Positions 1 to 9,192 are shown, counted from the first letter of the stretch. The stretch is 64,000 nucleotides of DNA from Chitinophagales bacterium (GCA_020636505.1 JACJXR010000004.1:287617-351616); one strand, 5' to 3'. Notes: generated by a model not told the origin, from the sequence alone. Translations and numbers: made by a program.

Positions 1-1
1 G

Positions 2-1585
2 TCTTACAAAGACGTACAAGGTGATACAGACTTTTTCGCATACAAAATACTTGATGACGATACAGACTCATTGGTGAAGGTGCAAGTTGGAGACAACTTC
101 TATTCTCCCATCGAGCTATCATCATACATATTGAAAGAACTGAAACATCGTGCCGAGCATATACTGAAAACACCGGTCAACAAAGCGGTGATAACAGTAC
201 CTGCATACTTCAATGATGCTCAGAGGCAAGCAACCAGAGACGCGGGTAAATTGGCAGGTCTGGATGTATTACGCATAGTGAACGAACCGACAGCAGCGAG
301 CCTTGCGTACGGACTGGGTGTGCAGCCCCATGAAGAAAAAACCATCGCTGTTTATGACTTAGGTGGTGGTACGTTCGATATATCCATACTGAAGATAACC
401 AACGGCATATTCGAAGTATTGTCTACAAACGGTGATACATACTTAGGCGGTGACGATCTTGATAAAGCATTGGCCCGCCATTGGCAAAAGCAATTGGGCA
501 TTACCGACGAAGAGTTGCAAGCACACAAAAGCATTGCACAAGAGTTGAGGCTTACCGCCGAAGCGGCAAAAAAGCATCTATCAAACAACGATACATTTGA
601 AGGCACGGTTTCAGGAGAAAGTGTAAGCATCACCAAAGATGATTTCAATATACTCATACAGCCACTGGTAGGTCGTACGTTGGACTGCTGTCGCAAAGCA
701 TTGAAAGATGCCAATCTTAGTGCAGAAGATATAGACGAGATAGTTATGGTGGGCGGTTCCACTCGCGTACCGTTGGTGAAGGAGAGCGTAAGCGGCATGT
801 TCAATAAGCAAGTACACGATAGCCTCAACCCCGACGAGGTGGTGGCATTGGGTGCAGCCGTACAGGCGGATATACTTGCGGGTAACAATCAAGATATGTT
901 GTTGTTGGACATCACACCACTCAGCCTTGGCATAGAAACCATGGGCGGATTGATGGATGTGCTGATACCACGCAACTCAAAAATACCAACCAAAGCAGGT
1001 CGTCAATACACCACTCAAAAAGATGGCCAAAACGGCATGCGTATTTCTGTATTTCAGGGAGAGCGCGACTTGGTGAAAGACAACCGCAAATTGGCGGAAT
1101 TCAATCTTTCAGGCATACCTGCAATGCCGGCAGGCTTGGCTAAAGTGGAAGTAACTTTCCTGATAGATGCGGACGGTATTCTTAAAGTAAGCGCCAAAGA
1201 ATTGCGCAGCGGTGTGGAGCAAAGCATTGAGGTAAAACCACAATACGGCCTTACCGATGCTCAAGTGGAGCAAATGCTGCTGGACTCATTGCAGTACGCT
1301 CAAGAAGATATCACAACAAGGGCATTGGTGGAAGCGACAACTGAAGCGGAGCAGATGATAGAAACTACTGAGCGTTTCATGGAGAAGCACAAACAGTTCC
1401 TAAACGAAGACGAGAGTACACTTACCCTAAATCAAATTCATGCGTTGCGTGTAGCCATCTCAGCAGCCGATAAGAACAAAATTCAGAAAGAGACAGAGGT
1501 CCTAAACGACATCACACGTCCATTTGCCGAACGTGTAATGGATGTGGCTCTTAAAGATGCCATGAAGGGTAAGAAAATAATGTAG
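2..1585 (+). CDS. hscA: Fe-S cluster assembly chaperone HscA (5' end outside window)
   Basis: Hsp70-family ATPase, cut by the left window edge; the frame is open from base 2, leaving 527 residues of a protein usually about 620 long. Visible Hsp70 motifs are NEPTAASLAYG (about residues 94-104 of the fragment), the phosphate-binding DLGGGTFD (about 119-126), and MVGGSTRVPLV. It is HscA rather than DnaK because of the IQPLV..TLDCC stretch, LNPDEVVALGAAVQADILAG, and LLLDITPLSLGIETMGG, followed by the IPRNSKIPTKAG substrate-domain start. HscA works with the J-protein HscB to release Fe-S clusters from the scaffold IscU in the cytoplasm. HscB is encoded near the other end of this window (62091), so the pair is split here. 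It converges on lysC with a 2-nt gap. Confidence 0.93.
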   Translation, partial: SYKDVQGDTDFFAYKILDDDTDSLVKVQVGDNFYSPIELSSYILKELKHRAEHILKTPVNKAVITVPAYFNDAQRQATRDAGKLAGLDVLRIVNEPTAASLAYGLGVQPHEEKTIAVYDLGGGTFDISILKITNGIFEVLSTNGDTYLGGDDLDKALARHWQKQLGITDEELQAHKSIAQELRLTAEAAKKHLSNNDTFEGTVSGESVSITKDDFNILIQPLVGRTLDCCRKALKDANLSAEDIDEIVMVGGSTRVPLVKESVSGMFNKQVHDSLNPDEVVALGAAVQADILAGNNQDMLLLDITPLSLGIETMGGLMDVLIPRNSKIPTKAGRQYTTQKDGQNGMRISVFQGERDLVKDNRKLAEFNLSGIPAMPAGLAKVEVTFLIDADGILKVSAKELRSGVEQSIEVKPQYGLTDAQVEQMLLDSLQYAQEDITTRALVEATTEAEQMIETTERFMEKHKQFLNEDESTLTLNQIHALRVAISAADKNKIQKETEVLNDITRPFAERVMDVALKDAMKGKKIM

Positions 1586-1587
1586 TC

Positions 1588-2853
1588 TTACATCAGCACC
1601 ACCTGAACGGTGTGCTTGGTTTTCTGCTCCAGTATAATGTGTCTGCCTTTGGTCAGGTCATTCAACACTTCGGGTGTGTAATGCCTGATGGTAAGCAATG
1701 ATACGTCCTCGTTGTCGAACACACTGTAGTCTTTGCTCAACTCAGCCACCAACGCCTTCAACTTACCTTCGTGCTGGTCGATACACGCCAAGAAGCTGAT
1801 GGCAGCATTCTGTATCAAGTTTACCTTTATGTTCAAACGATGGAACACATCGTACAGGTCTCTCAACTTGCTTTCCGTAATGAATGAGAAATCTTTTGCG
1901 GTCAGCTTCAGCAAAACCTGATTGCTCTTCTGCACAATCAACGGCGGGTAGAACAGGCTGCTCACGTCTTCCATCACAACGGTTCCCTTCAGGTCCTTGT
2001 TCAAGAAGCATTTGATGTACAACGGAATTTTGTTGTTCTGCAGCGGCTTGATGGTTTTAGGGTGTACCACCTGTGCGCCGTAGTAGGCCATTTCTATCAC
2101 TTCATGATAACTGATGGCTTCTATCCTTACCGTGTTGGGAAATTTCTTAGGGTCTGCGTTTTTCAACCCTTCCACATCTTTCCATATCGTTACTCCGTTG
2201 GCTTGTATCATAGCGCCAAGCAAAGCAGCTGTATAATCGGAACCTTCTCGGCCAAGTGTAGTTGATGCATTATCCGATGTGGCGCCGATGAAACCCTGCG
2301 TAACAATGCTCTTACCGCTACCCAACATCGGCATCAACTTTTGCTTTACCTGAGCCTCGGTATATTCTTCATCCACTCTGGCATCGCGATAGGTATCATC
2401 CGTTCTTATGATGTCCCTGATATCTTGCCACTCCGCATTGAATCCCTGCTGTTGTAAGAAGCAAGCGAATATCCTGGTAGACATCAATTCACCGATGCAC
2501 ACTATCTGGTCGTAGCAATAATCGTAACGGTCTGCACTCGCATCGTCTATCGCCCACTGCAATTCCGTGAAGAATACATTAAGCCCCTTCTCCGCTTCGG
2601 CAAAGTGCTTCTCGTCCAATAAGGTCTTGGCATAGCCTATATGCTGCTGCTCCAAGCCGGCAACAATATCCTGCGCCTGTTTCTTATCACCCTTACATGC
2701 CGCTGCAACCACGTTCTCCAACGCGTTGGTTGTTTTACCCAATGCGGAAGCAACGATCACTATGGGTTGCTCTGCCGACTCTACGATAGGCCAAAGGGCC
2801 TGCATTCTTTCTGCTGTTGCGATGGACGCACCACCGAATTTGTAAACCTGCAT
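1588..2853 (-). CDS. lysC: Aspartate kinase
   Basis: Monofunctional aspartokinase of 421 residues. It phosphorylates L-aspartate in the first step of the lysine/threonine/methionine/diaminopimelate pathway, so it also feeds peptidoglycan synthesis. The N-terminus carries the KFGGAS ATP-binding motif (residues 5-10). The GREGSDYTAALLG catalytic/nucleotide motif and VVHPKTIKPL follow near the end of the kinase domain. The last roughly 120 residues look like a tandem ACT regulatory region, the usual site of amino-acid feedback inhibition. The ATG follows a leader ORF and a hairpin (features at 2876-2988) that look like a lysine attenuator. It could in principle also be cotranscribed from the OstA-like gene upstream, but the intervening terminator argues against that. 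Confidence 0.95.
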   Translation of the reverse strand: MQVYKFGGASIATAERMQALWPIVESAEQPIVIVASALGKTTNALENVVAAACKGDKKQAQDIVAGLEQQHIGYAKTLLDEKHFAEAEKGLNVFFTELQWAIDDASADRYDYCYDQIVCIGELMSTRIFACFLQQQGFNAEWQDIRDIIRTDDTYRDARVDEEYTEAQVKQKLMPMLGSGKSIVTQGFIGATSDNASTTLGREGSDYTAALLGAMIQANGVTIWKDVEGLKNADPKKFPNTVRIEAISYHEVIEMAYYGAQVVHPKTIKPLQNNKIPLYIKCFLNKDLKGTVVMEDVSSLFYPPLIVQKSNQVLLKLTAKDFSFITESKLRDLYDVFHRLNIKVNLIQNAAISFLACIDQHEGKLKALVAELSKDYSVFDNEDVSLLTIRHYTPEVLNDLTKGRHIILEQKTKHTVQVVLM

Positions 2854-2875
2854 ATATTTTCCGGTTAATACTAAA

Positions 2876-2901
2876 ACAGGCTTACCTTGCGGTAAGCCTG
2901 T
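2876..2901 (-). terminator. Rho-independent terminator/attenuator hairpin ahead of lysC
   Basis: On the minus strand the RNA has ACAGGCTTACC, a GCAA tetraloop, then GGTAAGCCTGT, a perfect 11-bp stem followed by TTTTAGTATT. It ends 22 nt before the lysC start codon. The U-tract is short. It could simply terminate the OstA-like transcript, but its 5' arm can also pair with an 8-nt segment at 2935-2942, so it is more likely regulatory (see findings). Confidence 0.8.
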
Positions 2902-2934
2902 GAATATCTATGTTACAACTACATAAACTACTGC

Positions 2935-2942
2935 GGCTTACC
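2935..2942 (-). promoter_or_regulatory. Putative antiterminator segment at leader stop codon
   Basis: The minus strand reads GGTAAGCC, overlapping the TAA stop of the lysC leader ORF. It is an exact copy of the inner 8 nt of the terminator 3' arm, so it can pair with GGCTTACC of the 5' arm (2891-2898) in place of that arm. A ribosome sitting at the leader stop would mask it. The pairing is read from sequence; the function is inferred. Confidence 0.55.
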
Positions 2943-2988
2943 TCTCGGCAATGCATTTCAGTTGTTTGTATAGCTTTTTCTTCATCAT
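2938..2988 (-). CDS. Putative lysine-rich leader peptide of lysC
   Basis: A 16-residue ORF, MMKKKLYKQLKCIAER, with five lysines (residues 3-5, 8 and 11), placed between a strong promoter and the lysC terminator hairpin. Its stop codon lies inside the putative antiterminator segment. This matches the classic attenuator design in which ribosomes stall at codons of the scarce amino acid. The last lysine codon starts 16 nt before the antiterminator segment, a distance at which a stalled ribosome should leave that segment free. Short AT-rich ORFs are often lysine-rich by chance, so the peptide alone is weak; the full layout is the evidence. Confidence 0.55.
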   Translation of the reverse strand: MMKKKLYKQLKCIAER

Positions 2989-2996
2989 TGTGCTCG

Positions 2997-3027
2997 CAAA
3001 AATACATATTTATCGATAATCGCCAAA
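2997..3027 (-). promoter_or_regulatory. Bacteroidota-type promoter for the lysC leader
   Basis: The minus strand shows TTTG (3024-3027), a 19-nt spacer and TATTTTTG (2997-3004), an exact match to the TTG-N19..21-TAnnTTTG consensus. The expected start of transcription is only a few bases before the leader ATG at 2988, so the leader mRNA would be nearly leaderless. The box lies just downstream of the stop codon of the preceding gene, giving lysC its own promoter. Confidence 0.75.
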
Positions 3028-3029
3028 TA

Positions 3030-4700
3030 TTACTCAAACAGCTCAGATAATTTCTTCGGCCGCTTATGCTCCAACCATATGAACCTTTTTAGCTTCATAT
3101 TATCGAGGTTGGCCTGCTCCATCGGAGTCAGTTTCGAGTTTACGTCCTGCTCCAACTTTATTTTGTCTATCCCCTCATCTTTGAACAGTACACGTAGTCT
3201 GGCACTCGTGGCTTCGTTCACGCCTATGTACGCGTTATCGTCATCCTTGGTATAGTATATCACCTCTGCATTGGGTTTCACCAATACCTCTCTGATGGTG
3301 TTGTTCTCAAAATATCCCGTGAGTGTCTTGCCTTGTATCTGGTCGAACAGTCCTGCCTTATCGGGCCCCGACTGTGATGCCACAAATGCATTGTTCGGCA
3401 CATACATTTTCTTTATCCTGCTGCTGTCTGTATACAGCAATATGGTATCGCCTGTTATTTGACTCCTCCGCGACCATACCACAGGGTCGTATATCATACG
3501 CATGATGGAGTCTTTTTGCGAATAGGCGATACTGTCACAACGCCCCTGCATGGAGTCGGAGAATATCCGCACATGATGATAACCGATGAAATACCTTTGG
3601 TCAGACGTGTCTGTAACTTTTGTCGTATCGGCTATCATCACCTCTACCTCTTTCTTCTTTCTGCCCTTGCCTATCGTCTTTATTATTTTGATACTGTCAT
3701 CCTTTATAGGCACAACCGGTGCAGTGAAAAACGTATCGGCACGTATGAACAGACTATCATCACCATTCATCTTTTTGATGACCGGTTTTATCACCGCCAA
3801 TGTGGTCTTCTTCTTTTCGTTGATATATGCTTTGCCGCTGTACAGGGTCATGTCCTGTACGGTGTCTATGGCTATCACATTGCCACGAGCATAGCCTAAG
3901 CCTGATGATTTACTATAATCAAGGCTATCAGCCTCCAAATACTGCTCCGTTGTTTTTACGGACGAACGACAAGGGAAATGTGCCGTTTCGGTTTTGGTAT
4001 CGTAAGTACCGCAGTGTGTTGTCAACACGGAAGAGTCACTCGTAACAACCGATGCACCGTAGAAGGTCACTACTTTCGTCTCTGTATTGTATCCCATATC
4101 ATCCGATATGATGTTGTACTCGGGGTCGTATACATACACCTCTTGGGTAAAACGTGCATCCTTGCTTTTCATGTTGTACACGCCGGTATTGCTCGATAGC
4201 GATGTGGCATCGCTTTGTAGTGTACCGCCTTTGTTGTACACGCCTATTTTGGTTTTCAAATCATACTCGACCTCTTCTGCCCACAGCTTATCCTTACCGT
4301 CTGTAAGGCTTACATTCCCACTCAAGTATGCCATCTTGGTATTGCCGGTGTATTTCAGGTAATCGCTGATTGCTTCTGTTCCATCAGGCTGAATGATGAC
4401 CACATTGCCGAACGCCTCAACATTGTTGGTTTCGTTGTTCAGATAGGCGCTGTCACAATACATTTTTGTTTCATCCTGCTGCAACTCTACATTCTCCACC
4501 AATTTGTTAAACGTATTGCTGTCCGTGGTTACCTTCTCTATGTATCCGGCACCTATTATCTGCACGTCCACCTTTTCGCCTCCTTCTTTCTTGGTTTGAG
4601 CAGACACGGTACCACACAGCATAATAGCCACTGCAAACATTACCGTTGCAACAGTCTTTGATATTGGTTTGAAATGATCTTTATGGAAGGGGATTATCAC
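3030..4700 (-). CDS. OstA-like (LptA/OstA N-terminal domain) periplasmic protein
   Basis: 556 residues with a signal peptide (hydrophobic stretch about 18-30, cleavage near VSAQ). The body is a long run of short beta strands with repeated units of the type ..AYLSGNVSLTDGKDKLWAEEVEYDLKT.. and ..VYVYDPEYNIISDDMGYNT.., typical of the OstA/LptA beta-jellyroll. In Bacteroidota such proteins are annotated as OstA-like and are thought to serve lipopolysaccharide transport across the periplasm. The start is GTG at 4700, chosen because it gives a full signal peptide and because its bases overlap the TGA stop of the MlaD-like gene (GTGA), suggesting translational coupling. LptD is encoded elsewhere in the window (44573). 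Confidence 0.85.
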   Translation of the reverse strand: MIIPFHKDHFKPISKTVATVMFAVAIMLCGTVSAQTKKEGGEKVDVQIIGAGYIEKVTTDSNTFNKLVENVELQQDETKMYCDSAYLNNETNNVEAFGNVVIIQPDGTEAISDYLKYTGNTKMAYLSGNVSLTDGKDKLWAEEVEYDLKTKIGVYNKGGTLQSDATSLSSNTGVYNMKSKDARFTQEVYVYDPEYNIISDDMGYNTETKVVTFYGASVVTSDSSVLTTHCGTYDTKTETAHFPCRSSVKTTEQYLEADSLDYSKSSGLGYARGNVIAIDTVQDMTLYSGKAYINEKKKTTLAVIKPVIKKMNGDDSLFIRADTFFTAPVVPIKDDSIKIIKTIGKGRKKKEVEVMIADTTKVTDTSDQRYFIGYHHVRIFSDSMQGRCDSIAYSQKDSIMRMIYDPVVWSRRSQITGDTILLYTDSSRIKKMYVPNNAFVASQSGPDKAGLFDQIQGKTLTGYFENNTIREVLVKPNAEVIYYTKDDDNAYIGVNEATSARLRVLFKDEGIDKIKLEQDVNSKLTPMEQANLDNMKLKRFIWLEHKRPKKLSELFE

Positions 4701-5644
4701 TCTTTGTTTTTCTTACCGAAAACATTCACGTTTATATAGCGCCATGGGCGGGCATTCACATCCTTGATCAGTAGGTCGAGTGCATCCAGCGTTTCTGTAA
4801 GGTCTTTGTACAACTTTTCATCGTTCACCAAATAGCCAAGCGTGCCTTCTTTTCTGTTGATCTTAGACAGTACTTCGTTCAATTGCTTGGATGCGGACTG
4901 CAAGTCGTCTATCGTCTTTTGGATAGGTGCTTTTGCAAGTGCATCCGTCGTCTTTTCCGCGTTCTCTATTATGTTGGTGATGCTTTGATTGTTCTGCGCC
5001 AAGTTCTCTGCAATGCTGTTGGCGTTTCTTATCATAGATGCCAATGTCTCACTTTCCTTATTCAGCTTCTCAGCCAATTCCGAAAAATTCTGCATGGTTA
5101 TATCCAACGAACCCACCGTATTGGAAAGGCTGTTGGCTGTCTTTTCATTCAGTACGCCACTTACACCGATAAGTACGGTATCAAGTGTGGATAGTACATG
5201 ACGAAGGTCTATAATCAATGGAGAAAGCTCAACGGAGATATTGTCTATCACACCGCTCTCTATGGATGCGGGAAGTATGGCTCCGTCCTTGGCAAGTTCC
5301 GTACCCATACCCAAATTCAACACAACCACTTTTGTGCCCAAAAGGTCGGACGAAGCAAGCTCGGCTGTAGTACCTACGGGTACGGCCACATCTTTACCTA
5401 CTGCCAGTGTCACTTTTACTTTATCGCTGTCCAACAACTCGATGTTCGACACACGGCCAACACCAAGTCCTTTTATCTGTACGGATGAGGATGTTTGTAA
5501 TCCCTGCACATTGTCGTAGTAGGCATAGTATTCATTCTCGCCGGAAAATATGTTGGCACCTTTCAGGAAATAAAACCCTGCGAAAAACACCAACACGGAT
5601 ACCGATACCAGTACACCTATCTTTATTTCTTTAGAGAGCCTCAT
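4697..5644 (-). CDS. MlaD/MCE-domain lipid transport protein
   Basis: 315 residues. One N-terminal membrane anchor (about 8-28, IGVLVSVSVLVFFAGFYFLKG) is followed by a single MCE domain (about 37-115) with YYDNVQGLQTSSSVQIKGLGVGRVSNIEL, the usual MCE signature. A long helical/coiled-coil region to about residue 270 is rich in N, S and K. MCE proteins form hexameric rings that carry phospholipids between inner and outer membrane. It overlaps the OstA-like gene by 4 nt. No MlaE/MlaF partners are visible in the window. The order MCE then OstA is common in Bacteroidota. Confidence 0.9.
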   Translation of the reverse strand: MRLSKEIKIGVLVSVSVLVFFAGFYFLKGANIFSGENEYYAYYDNVQGLQTSSSVQIKGLGVGRVSNIELLDSDKVKVTLAVGKDVAVPVGTTAELASSDLLGTKVVVLNLGMGTELAKDGAILPASIESGVIDNISVELSPLIIDLRHVLSTLDTVLIGVSGVLNEKTANSLSNTVGSLDITMQNFSELAEKLNKESETLASMIRNANSIAENLAQNNQSITNIIENAEKTTDALAKAPIQKTIDDLQSASKQLNEVLSKINRKEGTLGYLVNDEKLYKDLTETLDALDLLIKDVNARPWRYINVNVFGKKNKE

Positions 5645-5667
5645 ACAATAGCGCTTTCATTTGACAG

Positions 5668-5675
5668 CAAAAGTA
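5668..5675 (-). promoter_or_regulatory. -7 promoter box for the MlaD-like gene
   Basis: The minus strand reads TACTTTTG, an exact TAnnTTTG match, 23 nt before the ATG at 5644. No good TTG is seen at the -33 position. A 12-bp palindrome CTATCATGATAG lies just upstream (about 5688-5699), between this box and the stop of the previous gene, and could be an operator. The box suggests the MlaD-OstA pair can be transcribed apart from the large gene upstream. Confidence 0.5.
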
Positions 5676-5719
5676 ATAAAGTCATGCTATCATGATAGAA
5701 TTATAATGATATTCAACTG

Positions 5720-8700
5720 TTAAAAATCCGTACCTATCGAGAAGTGTAACAATGGCTTGGCAATATGATTCTCAATATTCCATGCCACATCTCCCCTCAC
5801 AAAGTATCCGAACAACATGGTACGAAGTCCGACACCGTAACCTACGGCAAACAGATTTTTTTCGTCCTCTATTTTCAGCAGCACCTTGGCTGCGCTGCTA
5901 CCGATTCTCTTTCCGGTAGGATAATAATAGTCGTTGGCCACATTCGGGTCGGTAGGCCAGAAACCATACCAAGCAGAACCTATATCACAGAACGGAACCA
6001 TTTGCAGGTTTCTCAATATTGGTGACTGTATCGGCCTCTTTACCAACGATGTGATTATCGGCACCCTGAATTCGGCATTGATCATGGCATATGTGTTACC
6101 GTTGTAAGAGTTACGCTCGTAACCTCTCATATTGGTGGACAATGCCTGGAAACCATATTGTTCGCCTGCTCTAACAGGAGTGTTGTTATTATACTTCGCA
6201 CCTATTTCATTGTCTACACCACCAAGGAAGTACAATACTTTTTGCTTACCCGTGGAGTGTGCTCCGGCAGCTCTGATTGCAAAAGTTATGTGCTTGTACA
6301 GTTTCTTGTAATATCTGAAGTCTGTACCCAAATTGAAGAACCCGCTTGTTGGCGAGTCCATCTTGTACATGTACTCTCCGTAAAACTTGTACCTGAACCC
6401 TTCATATATGTTGATTGTAGGGTTGGAGGTATTGTCAAACACATACTCCAATCTGCTCACCGCCCAAAACTGCTTATTGTCAACAGCAGGGTAAGACAAG
6501 CTGAAAGTATCTTGTGCTTTATAGTTTAATGCATCTTTCCTGAAGGCAACATGCAATTTCAAACTTTCAAATTTGTTGAACGGATATGAAGCACTTATTT
6601 GGAAGTAGTTCATCACCGTTTTGGCCAACTGCTCGTTACCGAACGAATCTGCACTTACAGCAGGATTGTAATGAGGCACTATGTCCGTACGAGAACGCTC
6701 TTGTCTTAAGTACAAGAAGTTCCAGTCTATGCGTCTTTTATGATTTTGAAATTCCACAAAATAAGACAAGCCTGTAAAGTTGAACGGCAGACGTATACCA
6801 CCCGTAAAGCGGTAGTCTTCCATCAGGTCGTTCAGGCTAACTGTTAGCATACCTGCCAATGTTGGGCTGGAGAATTGGTTGTTGTTCAATCCTGCCGGCT
6901 GATATCGTTGGAACAGTACGCTATTGTCCACACGTATGGTAAACTGGTCGGCTTTAAACCTGAGCTTGTATGGATATGCACGCATGGTCAGGTAAGAGCT
7001 GTCCACCATTTGTTGTGTGGCAGAGTCTTCCAACTCTTCTTCAAAGCTCAATACTGTTTCCGATTGTTGACGCTCTGCCCTCTTTTCTTGCCTACGCACT
7101 TTATTGTTGCCTTCGTTCTCAAATTCAGACTCAAATGCATTGCCCTGTTTTAAAACAGGTTCTTCTTCTTTTTGTGTATTGCTCACAGTACCGTCGCTGT
7201 TCATCTGTACGGTACGCTTTTTGGAATCTTCTGATTGACGAAGTATCGTTGGGGTCAAAGTCTTGGCCTCAACATCTTTGCCCGGTATTTGCAATGGCTT
7301 GTAGTACACTTTGTACTTGTCACCCACCTTCATCACTTCGGCCACTTGATTACCTATCGGGTTGTATTGTTGCGCGATGATATTGCGCGAATAGTTCGTT
7401 ATAGGCACTGACGATGCCGAGTCCATGTCTTTGCTGTTGTTGTTCAAAGACACCACATATTGGTTGTATACACCCTTTTCGTTGTATAGATATGCAAAGT
7501 TCTTTGTACCGTATTGTATCGGCTTCTTAGCATCGCCTTTGTCGTACGATGTCATCTGCAACAACTCTGTGCTACCGGTTTGTGTGTTGTAGAAGTACAC
7601 GTTCATTGGACCGGTAGGGAGTTCATTCACTCCAAGAGGCACATTCAAGTTTGGCTTCGGCCTATTGGAAACGAACAGTATACCTTTTCTGTCACCACCG
7701 CTTACATACCATGGGTCTGTATCGTCCCATTCGTCGTCGGTAATGTTGGTCATACGCTTACCGCGTATGGTGAATTGGTAAAGGTCTGTTTGGCTGTTCT
7801 TAATGGCCGAGAATATCATCTTATCATCCTCTTCCATGAAGGTCATGCTCAACACTCTGTCGAATCTGTTCTCAGGAATGGTATAGTTCTCTATCACCGC
7901 TTTTATGGAATTGTATATCCTCAAACGGGTTTCATTGTCGTATTTGTACAGTATCGCAAGCTTGTACCCTGTATTCGACCAACAAAGTATCGGATAGTTC
8001 GGATCGGGGTCACCTGTCAAATCATATCGGCCACCTACTAATATCGATGCTTTGGCTTGTGTGGTTTTTGTGTGTTGTAGCACAACTTCATACTCACCGT
8101 TCTTCCACTTAACATATGCCACATCCAAACCTTTTGGAGATACTTTCACATCTCTGATAACAGAGCCGTCATGCGGTATGTCTATTTCTATCAATGCTTT
8201 GGTGCTGTCAGGTTCTTGCCTGCCGTCATTGTCACGGGCATATACATCATTGTAGAAGGTCATTACGGTATCGTATGCCGCTTTCACCTTCATACCCATG
8301 TTCATCTTCACTGCCTGGTTGAAGTTGCCTTTCAGTTGCATGGTATACACCATGTTCTTCATCGCAACATCGCCGTAGTTGTCGGATACGAATTTCCAGA
8401 ACGCCTTACCTGCCAATTCTGGCTTCGCCTCAGCCAACTCGTAAAAACTCTTACCTTGGTATGCTTCCACCATGCTTTTCCACTCGCTGTTGGTTTCAGA
8501 ATCCCAACCGTCCACGATATATGCGATAAAGCCACTTATGGTCCACGGTGGTAGATTCACCAATATGGCGTTTCTCACCACTTCACCCAGTGTTTCACCA
8601 AATAGCATTCTTTCCATCACGATACGTGCCATACCCGCGCGTGTTTGTCTGCGTAGGTCTGTATGCTTGCCTGTGAAGTATACCACCATCTTATCACCCA

Positions 8701-9088
8701 CGATATTCACCGTACCTGCCGGTATATCTTGCAGTTGTCCGTCGTTCTTTCTGCCTATATTGGTCTGTGTGTATTCGTCGTAAGAGTTGTACAGTATGAT
8801 GTTGAACCTGCCCGAAAAGCTGCCCCCTATCTTATTCTCAATTACCGCTATGTCATTCTCAACCTGCTCCGCAACATATCTTGCCAGCTCACGGCCCGAC
8901 CTATCGTAGTGATATATCCTGAAGTGCTTGGTATCAAAATATTTCCACTTGAATGTGCGGTGCTGAACCCTGTTTTTACCGTAGGTTTCTACGTTGGCCT
9001 GTGCATATGTTTTATTGGAAAAAGCTGTTACCAGAATGATCGCTGCAAGAAATAGAGTCGTTATGTGAAGCCTTCGGCTGATGTACAT
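5720..9088 (-). CDS. Large outer-membrane protein: peptidase-MA-like + TolB-like propeller + Omp85-like barrel
   Basis: 1122 residues with a signal peptide (cleavage near NKTYAQA, about 30). Residues about 40-280 resemble a gluzincin (peptidase MA-like) domain, but the place where HExxH would stand reads TRAGMARIVMERMLFG, so the catalytic histidines and glutamate appear lost. PPWTISGFIAYIVDGWD keeps the shape of the usual PPWxxEGxA segment. Residues about 300-620 hold TolB/WD40-like strands (LCWSNTGYKLAILY, ILFVSNRP). After a charged, disordered linker (about 640-700), the C-terminal 400 residues form a barrel with an RGY-type motif (MRGYERNSYNGNTYAMINAEFRVPI) and a final strand ending in F. 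Bacteroidota homologues are often labelled TolB-like. The function is unknown; a role in outer-membrane assembly or export is inference. Confidence 0.75.
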   Translation of the reverse strand: MYISRRLHITTLFLAAIILVTAFSNKTYAQANVETYGKNRVQHRTFKWKYFDTKHFRIYHYDRSGRELARYVAEQVENDIAVIENKIGGSFSGRFNIILYNSYDEYTQTNIGRKNDGQLQDIPAGTVNIVGDKMVVYFTGKHTDLRRQTRAGMARIVMERMLFGETLGEVVRNAILVNLPPWTISGFIAYIVDGWDSETNSEWKSMVEAYQGKSFYELAEAKPELAGKAFWKFVSDNYGDVAMKNMVYTMQLKGNFNQAVKMNMGMKVKAAYDTVMTFYNDVYARDNDGRQEPDSTKALIEIDIPHDGSVIRDVKVSPKGLDVAYVKWKNGEYEVVLQHTKTTQAKASILVGGRYDLTGDPDPNYPILCWSNTGYKLAILYKYDNETRLRIYNSIKAVIENYTIPENRFDRVLSMTFMEEDDKMIFSAIKNSQTDLYQFTIRGKRMTNITDDEWDDTDPWYVSGGDRKGILFVSNRPKPNLNVPLGVNELPTGPMNVYFYNTQTGSTELLQMTSYDKGDAKKPIQYGTKNFAYLYNEKGVYNQYVVSLNNNSKDMDSASSVPITNYSRNIIAQQYNPIGNQVAEVMKVGDKYKVYYKPLQIPGKDVEAKTLTPTILRQSEDSKKRTVQMNSDGTVSNTQKEEEPVLKQGNAFESEFENEGNNKVRRQEKRAERQQSETVLSFEEELEDSATQQMVDSSYLTMRAYPYKLRFKADQFTIRVDNSVLFQRYQPAGLNNNQFSSPTLAGMLTVSLNDLMEDYRFTGGIRLPFNFTGLSYFVEFQNHKRRIDWNFLYLRQERSRTDIVPHYNPAVSADSFGNEQLAKTVMNYFQISASYPFNKFESLKLHVAFRKDALNYKAQDTFSLSYPAVDNKQFWAVSRLEYVFDNTSNPTINIYEGFRYKFYGEYMYKMDSPTSGFFNLGTDFRYYKKLYKHITFAIRAAGAHSTGKQKVLYFLGGVDNEIGAKYNNNTPVRAGEQYGFQALSTNMRGYERNSYNGNTYAMINAEFRVPIITSLVKRPIQSPILRNLQMVPFCDIGSAWYGFWPTDPNVANDYYYPTGKRIGSSAAKVLLKIEDEKNLFAVGYGVGLRTMLFGYFVRGDVAWNIENHIAKPLLHFSIGTDF

Positions 9089-9192
9089 AAGAATATTTTA
9101 TTAATATACTATTAGCTAATTATTATTTTGTTTTGCCAAATAAAATCTCCGGCTTAGTTTGCTAACCAAATTACTGAAAAAACGCTTAATAC

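Noticed and set aside
352..888. A 178-residue ORF antisense to hscA
   Set aside because: Low-complexity Ser/Asn/Pro translation opposite a conserved Hsp70 gene.
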